From: Echinometra lucunter
Taxonomy: Eukaryota; Echinodermata; Echinoidea; Camarodonta; Echinometridae
Length of the DNA stretch: 64,000 bases
Direction of reading: 5' to 3'
Assembly: GCA_029962745.1 (NCBI GenBank)
Contig: CM057159.1
Location: 27,897,510-27,961,509 of the forward strand
Shown: piece by piece, positions 61,101 to 64,000 of the stretch
Position numbering within the stretch: the first letter of the stretch is position 1
Layout of the letters: each line of letters starts with the position of its first letter
Notes under the pieces: model-generated
Told to the model about the DNA's origin: nothing
The model's input: only the letters and a program-made list of their open reading frames with translations
Database searches by the model: none
Translations under genes and position numbers: made by a program

Positions 61101-63965
61101 ATGTAGATTCACTCAATCCCTCTTTCTTTTAGGCCACTGTCTGGTAATTCTTGTACTGTTCAGTTATCCATTTCCATTAAATCCATCTCTGTTTCCGTGG
61201 AATTCATCACATTAAGTCCACTGTCGATGCAGATAAAATCCAGACAAATGACAATGACCAGAGAAAGTAGGTTAAAAGAAAAAAAGTGGTTTGTTTGATA
61301 GGACTTCGAGCTATAGGTCCCGTGAGAGGCAACGTATTATTTGATAATTGCTTTCTGATCCTCCCATATGAGGTTACATTGAATTCAAACCTTCTACAAG
61401 AGGTATGCCTTCTTGTAAATCCCCACGCATAGAAATGGCCAGAGTCTTGAAATTATTATCGTTTGTCTATTTGATAAAGGTGATTTTTTTATTTAAGCCA
61501 TTAACTGAAATCTAGATTAAAAAAAAAAAGATTTACAAGGAACTTTAAAACAAAAGGGGAAAAGATAATGTGGATTATGTCTACATACTTGATTATTGTT
61601 TCCATTTTTATGGATATGAAGCTCTGCATTATACACTTCAATATATGAAGACACTGACTGATTCAGGAAGGGGGGGGGGGGCACTTCCGGCCCATGCCCC
61701 CTCCCCTTGTGAAACCATGCACCCCTGCAGTAAGTTGCATGATAATAGATTAAATAGCATATTCAATTGCTGCTGAAGAACTAAATGACACTATGAACAT
61801 GGCGGACAAAGAAAGCGGACAAAATAAACAACCTCTCATTCTACCCTTCACAATGGTTCTGGTAGTCAAAAGAACATCCCTTCACAGCTATTATGTTTAA
61901 TCATATAGTTCCAGGTGAATATGCATGTGACACCTGTTCCACATATTTTAGACAATAGCAGTGAAGGGATGTTCTTTTGACTACCAGAACCATTGTGAAG
62001 GGTAGAATGAGGGGTTGTTTATTTTGTCCACTTTCTTTGTCCGTCGTGTTCATAGTGTGAGGTACTAATACATAGACAGCAGAACTTCAAACATATTTAT
62101 TGGTCTGTGACTGTCCATGGACTGGAATATTGTAAACGTGGAATATTTCGTGGTGTGGAAATTTTCGCACACCACGACAGTTGTGTGAAAATAATACCGC
62201 ACAAAATATTTTGTTCATTTCGCGCATAAATACTGTTATCCTAACTGCCCGCAAAAATTAAAAAATGCGCGATTGTGTTTATCTCGGCTGAGCGCGAAAA
62301 ATTAATCACATGAAAATTTCCACTTATACAGTATTATGTCATTTATGTGGGAACTCCTCTCCTATGTATCTTGTAGCATTCTAAGCTCATTATCGACCTC
62401 ATCTCCATATATTTTTTAGGTCCATACAAGGGCAGGTCAACTGAATTGAAGCCATATACTTGTGGTATCCTAACCAATCCAAACTGTGAATACTACCTGA
62501 ACTACATAGCTCTCCACACACTAGCTACATGGAACAAAGCAGCTGGGAGCGATGATGGCAAGAAAGATGAACCTCCGGGTGAGTTTATGTCAGATTTGAG
62601 GAGGAATAATAGTAATGATTCTGATAATAATGAGAAAGATGATAATAAGAAAGAACAGTGTTTGTGTAATACATTATACTATTTTCACTTTCTTTTACAT
62701 TGTTCCAAATCCATTATATTCTTGTAAACTTGATCATATGGAGAGGTTTAATGCCCAAACTGCTTCATATTTGCCTCAAAATGAAATGTGTGATTAGGTG
62801 CATATTCCTCTGTCTTCCTCTGTCTTCCTCTCTCTCAGTCACTCTTTATTTCTTTCTTCCCTAATACCTCTTCTCCTCATAACTTTCATTTTCTCATGTC
62901 AGGATTCATTAGATATACACTCAAAGATTTTAACATCTCTCTGTTTCATTTCTTTCCTTAAATGACCAAACTGTAGGAGACATGACTGAAGAGTCAACCA
63001 TCAGTGCTGATGAGCAGCTGGAAACAGAAGGCAAAACTGAGCCAGGACCACGGAGGTTGAGAATAAATCACGGGAACTATGACCCTGAATTAGCTCTCAA
63101 ACTTGCCATTGCAGATTGGCTGCCCATGTTCCATCAACCCAAGGCAGCAGATACCAAAAAGCTGGCCCCGATCCCTACTCCCGTAGCCCCGGCTCCTTTA
63201 CCCGTCCCACCCCTGCCGGTTGTAACCCCACCGATTCAGAGCGTGAACACATGCATGAGCGTGACCCCAACTACAAACACTTCCTTCCCTGCCTCTCTGG
63301 AAGAGACCTCCCAGGTTGCAGCTGAAATCCTGAAAAAGAGAGATGCCTTCGATCCTCTTGGGGTTGAAAACTATATACCACCTTCAAACATTGTCAACTC
63401 ATTGATAAGTCAGCCTCCTGTAACAGAGGATACCTTAGAGCCAATGGAATGCAATGGTGACAACTCACAGACCAGTCTAATAAGGACTAACGACACAGTG
63501 CCACCCATTGTCCCGACAAAAGACAGCAGTAGCATGCCCACGAATACAACCACAAGTAGCAAAGTGAATGATATTGATATGCACGAAGCAGATATTGTGG
63601 ATAAGCCAGATGCGGATATTGCAGACAAGCCAGAAGCAGACATTGCAGACAAGCCTCCATCACCGAAAGTGGTGGAAGGATCTGTGGCTTCAGACTCTAG
63701 TCCAGATGGTACTGCGGAATGTGAGATGCAGGTGGACAGCTCCTCTGACAATCCCTCAGGAGACAGCAGGGATAACAGGGAAAGAAAGACGCCACTTAGA
63801 GAGAAAATCACAGAGGAGGACCTTACTCTTATGTGTGAACTGTTCTACTTGCCCTATGAGCATGGTCCAAGGGCTACACAGAAACTTGAAGAGATCCATT
63901 GGCTAAGGAGTAATGCCTATGTGGTGCGTGCAGGCAAAGGCTCTGCCAAGAACTCTGATGAAAAG
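45889..63965 (+). CDS. OGA: OGA, protein O-GlcNAcase, 5' complete, 3' part outside the window
   Basis: Eight exons join in frame for 569 codons: 45889-45925, 53619-53768, 54990-55120, 57451-57619, 60250-60348, 60758-60886, 62420-62578, 62977-63965. It removes O-linked GlcNAc from Ser/Thr of nuclear and cytosolic proteins (GH84). The catalytic domain is intact: [21 protein letters not shown] (substrate-binding Lys), [12 protein letters not shown] with the catalytic Asp pair at D120-D121, FCPTEYCA (Tyr), [14 protein letters not shown] (W223, N225, D230) and LTNPNCEY (Asn). Exon 8 encodes a disordered Pro/Asp-rich insert, then [18 protein letters not shown] of the stalk. The rest of the stalk and the acetyltransferase-like domain should follow to the right. 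The N terminus before the GH84 core is only about 12 residues, much shorter than in vertebrates. Confidence 0.96.
46481..47556. mobile_element. Element with long (about 130-150 bp) inverted ends
   Basis: Left gcttttactaaacactc... and right ...gtgtttagtaaaagc pair through aaaacactcgggtcgcgg, tgagccaattttttt, atggtgtcttcaa and cacgatgggaaaatt. The left arm has an extra 20-30 bp around 46544-46563. The interior is T-rich and non-coding. It begins about 560 bp after OGA exon 1. Confidence 0.88.
50995..51142. mobile_element. MITE of the 'gggccc...ttttatgaaac' family, copy 2
   Basis: Ends gggccccatttcataaaac and gttttatgaaacggggccc, core gcatctgattggct. Same family as 38449-38597. Confidence 0.9.
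51661..52165. repeat. ATT/ATC microsatellite region
   Basis: Two stretches of imperfect ATT, ATC and AAC triplets (51661-51682 and 52030-52165). Confidence 0.9.
52646..53130. mobile_element. Long-armed foldback element, copy 2 (intact)
   Basis: Starts TTAA-aggggaatgcaaccc and ends gggttgcattctcct-TTAA. The arms of about 240 bp pair around a short centre near 52890. Same family as 28115-28682. TTAA at both ends may be a target duplication. Confidence 0.88.
53619..53768 (+). CDS. OGA: OGA exon 2
   Basis: Acceptor ccctccag, donor GCAG/GTAGCT. Encodes [20 protein letters not shown] and [20 protein letters not shown], including the conserved Lys and KH pair. Confidence 0.97.
54990..55120 (+). 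CDS. OGA: OGA exon 3
   Basis: Acceptor ccttatag, donor CAG/GTAATA. Encodes [29 protein letters not shown] and LNRKLEQ. Confidence 0.96.
55930..56341. mobile_element. piggyBac-type MITE, copy 2
   Basis: TTAA-CCCATTCGTGACAG at left and CTGTCACTAATGGG-TTAA at right. Body closely matches 38820-39236 (tgccaatttgcagg, aactttctatcacattgcc, cacaaaatgtggacctctg). Confidence 0.82.
56842..57413. mobile_element. Hairpin-capped element, copy 2
   Basis: Hairpin 56842-57020 (arms tctggttggaaactatg and catagtttaaccaga; loop with two cctgaggggcg units), then ggtttatatccgtcat (57020-57035). The body ends with the inverse atgacggatataa (57401-57413). Same plan as 29731-30480. Confidence 0.65.
57451..57619 (+). 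CDS. OGA: OGA exon 4, catalytic Asp pair
   Basis: Acceptor tgtattcag, donor ACTG/GTAAGC. Encodes [20 protein letters not shown] (two catalytic Asp), [17 protein letters not shown] and FLFCPT. Confidence 0.97.
57690..57782. repeat. CAT microsatellite
   Basis: Imperfect CAT/CAC triplets, 70 bp into OGA intron 4. They create a poly-His open frame that is not a gene. Confidence 0.93.
58310..59747. mobile_element. Possible 1.4 kb composite element in OGA intron 4
   Basis: Ends ctagattaggcttgagtc and gactcaggcctaatctag are inverted. Just inside are GC-rich cgggttt/aaaccgggtt segments. The interior includes a short coding-like stretch at 58739-58838. Confidence 0.6.
58739..58838 (+). other. Unexplained coding-like stretch, 32 codons to a stop
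   Basis: After a good acceptor (tttcgtttctag) one frame reads [20 protein letters not shown] and on to NASLYF, then TAG. It is polar and helix-like, with no OGA homology. In the OGA phase the same DNA reads differently and stops within 22 codons. It could be the last exon of a captured or nested gene; no partner exon was found. Confidence 0.35.
60250..60348 (+). CDS. OGA: OGA exon 5
   Basis: Acceptor atttgcag, donor ACAG/GTATAA. Encodes [20 protein letters not shown] and [11 protein letters not shown]. Confidence 0.95.
60758..60886 (+). CDS. OGA: OGA exon 6, substrate-binding loop
   Basis: Acceptor tttttgcag, donor CTAG/GTAAGA. Encodes [15 protein letters not shown] and [21 protein letters not shown] degenerate tandem copy follows 171 bp downstream. 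Confidence 0.97.
60961..61057 (+). pseudogene. Decayed tandem copy of OGA exon 6
   Basis: Aligns without gaps to 60790-60886 at a fixed offset of 171 bp (about 70 of 97 bases match by hand count), including the GTAAG donor after TATCTTG. The original frame contains TGA (aagt TGA aca). The active-site equivalents are changed: Trp to Ser, Asn to Tyr, Asp to His within [16 protein letters not shown]. The upstream acceptor portion has decayed. Confidence 0.85.
61204..61271 (+). pseudogene. Possible third, shorter remnant of OGA exon 6
   Basis: ttcatcacattaagtcca resembles ttcatcaccattgagtcca of exon 6, and aaatgacaatgaccagagaa resembles its 3' end before tag/gtta. The middle is deleted. The similarity is short, so this is tentative. 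Confidence 0.45.
61789..62057. mobile_element. Foldback element with about 110 bp near-identical arms
   Basis: Left cactatgaacatggcggac and right gtccgtcgtgttcatagtg. The arms share acaaaataaacaacc, cattctacccttcacaatgg and agtcaaaagaacatccctt with only a few mismatches. It lies in OGA intron 6. Confidence 0.92.
62420..62578 (+). CDS. OGA: OGA exon 7
   Basis: Acceptor attttttag, donor CCGG/GTGAGT. Encodes [36 protein letters not shown] and a short Gly/Asp/Lys linker. Confidence 0.95.
62977..63965 (+). CDS. OGA: OGA exon 8, disordered insert and stalk start
   Basis: Acceptor aaactgtag, donor AAAAG/GTGAGT. Encodes [20 protein letters not shown], then about 200 residues of Pro/Ser/Asp-rich disordered sequence with a threefold ADIxDKP repeat. 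It ends in the stalk ([31 protein letters not shown]). The cleavage or interaction sites of the disordered region cannot be judged from sequence. Confidence 0.95.
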
Positions 63966-64000
63966 GTGAGTTTAGAAGTTAAAATATGAAGTCTGTACTC

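Overview
This 64 kb window is animal nuclear DNA: AT-rich, split into GT-AG exons, and dense with microsatellites, foldback elements and non-autonomous transposons. The style of the repeats (TACATGTA-rich introns, 'tttcatgaa...gctcccc' MITEs, TGACCTTTGACC tandem-core elements) and the gene content suggest a marine invertebrate deuterostome, most likely an echinoderm such as a sea urchin. That assignment is inference. It would be settled by aligning the coding exons to echinoderm genomes.

Four protein genes can be assembled exon by exon with consistent splice phases. (1) 628-15483, minus strand: TCERG1/CA150, a WW- and FF-domain transcription elongation/splicing coupling factor. Fourteen coding exons (880 codons) are present. 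The first coding exon was not found and the 3' part lies beyond position 1. (2) 22381-25739, minus strand: a two-exon, 396-residue protein with two C2H2 zinc fingers that I do not recognise. (3) 30848-40091, plus strand: GATD3/ES1, a mitochondrial DJ-1/PfpI-superfamily protein, complete in seven exons. Its last intron has the hallmarks of a U12-type AT-AC intron. (4) 45889-63965, plus strand: OGA (O-GlcNAcase). Eight coding exons cover the whole catalytic domain, and the gene continues past the right edge.

The rest is repeat-rich. 15.5-22.3 kb holds two adjacent elements built from tandem arrays of about 150-161 bp. The ZNF intron carries a decayed non-LTR retrotransposon. 25.8-30.8 kb is intergenic with several inverted-repeat elements. 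31-33.5 kb holds a diverged local duplication in which one copy has an 839 bp inverted-repeat insertion and the other keeps the empty site. The OGA and GATD3 introns carry many foldback elements. Two independent exon duplications are visible: a stop-terminated copy of the TCERG1 WW3 exon and a decayed 171 bp tandem copy of an OGA active-site exon.

The genes look like ordinary housekeeping neighbours with no shared pathway. I do not see a convincing new multi-gene system. The strongest unusual observations are the AT-AC intron, the two exon duplications, the element with its empty site, a hairpin-capped element family, and a tandem array carrying perfect DR1 nuclear-receptor motifs.
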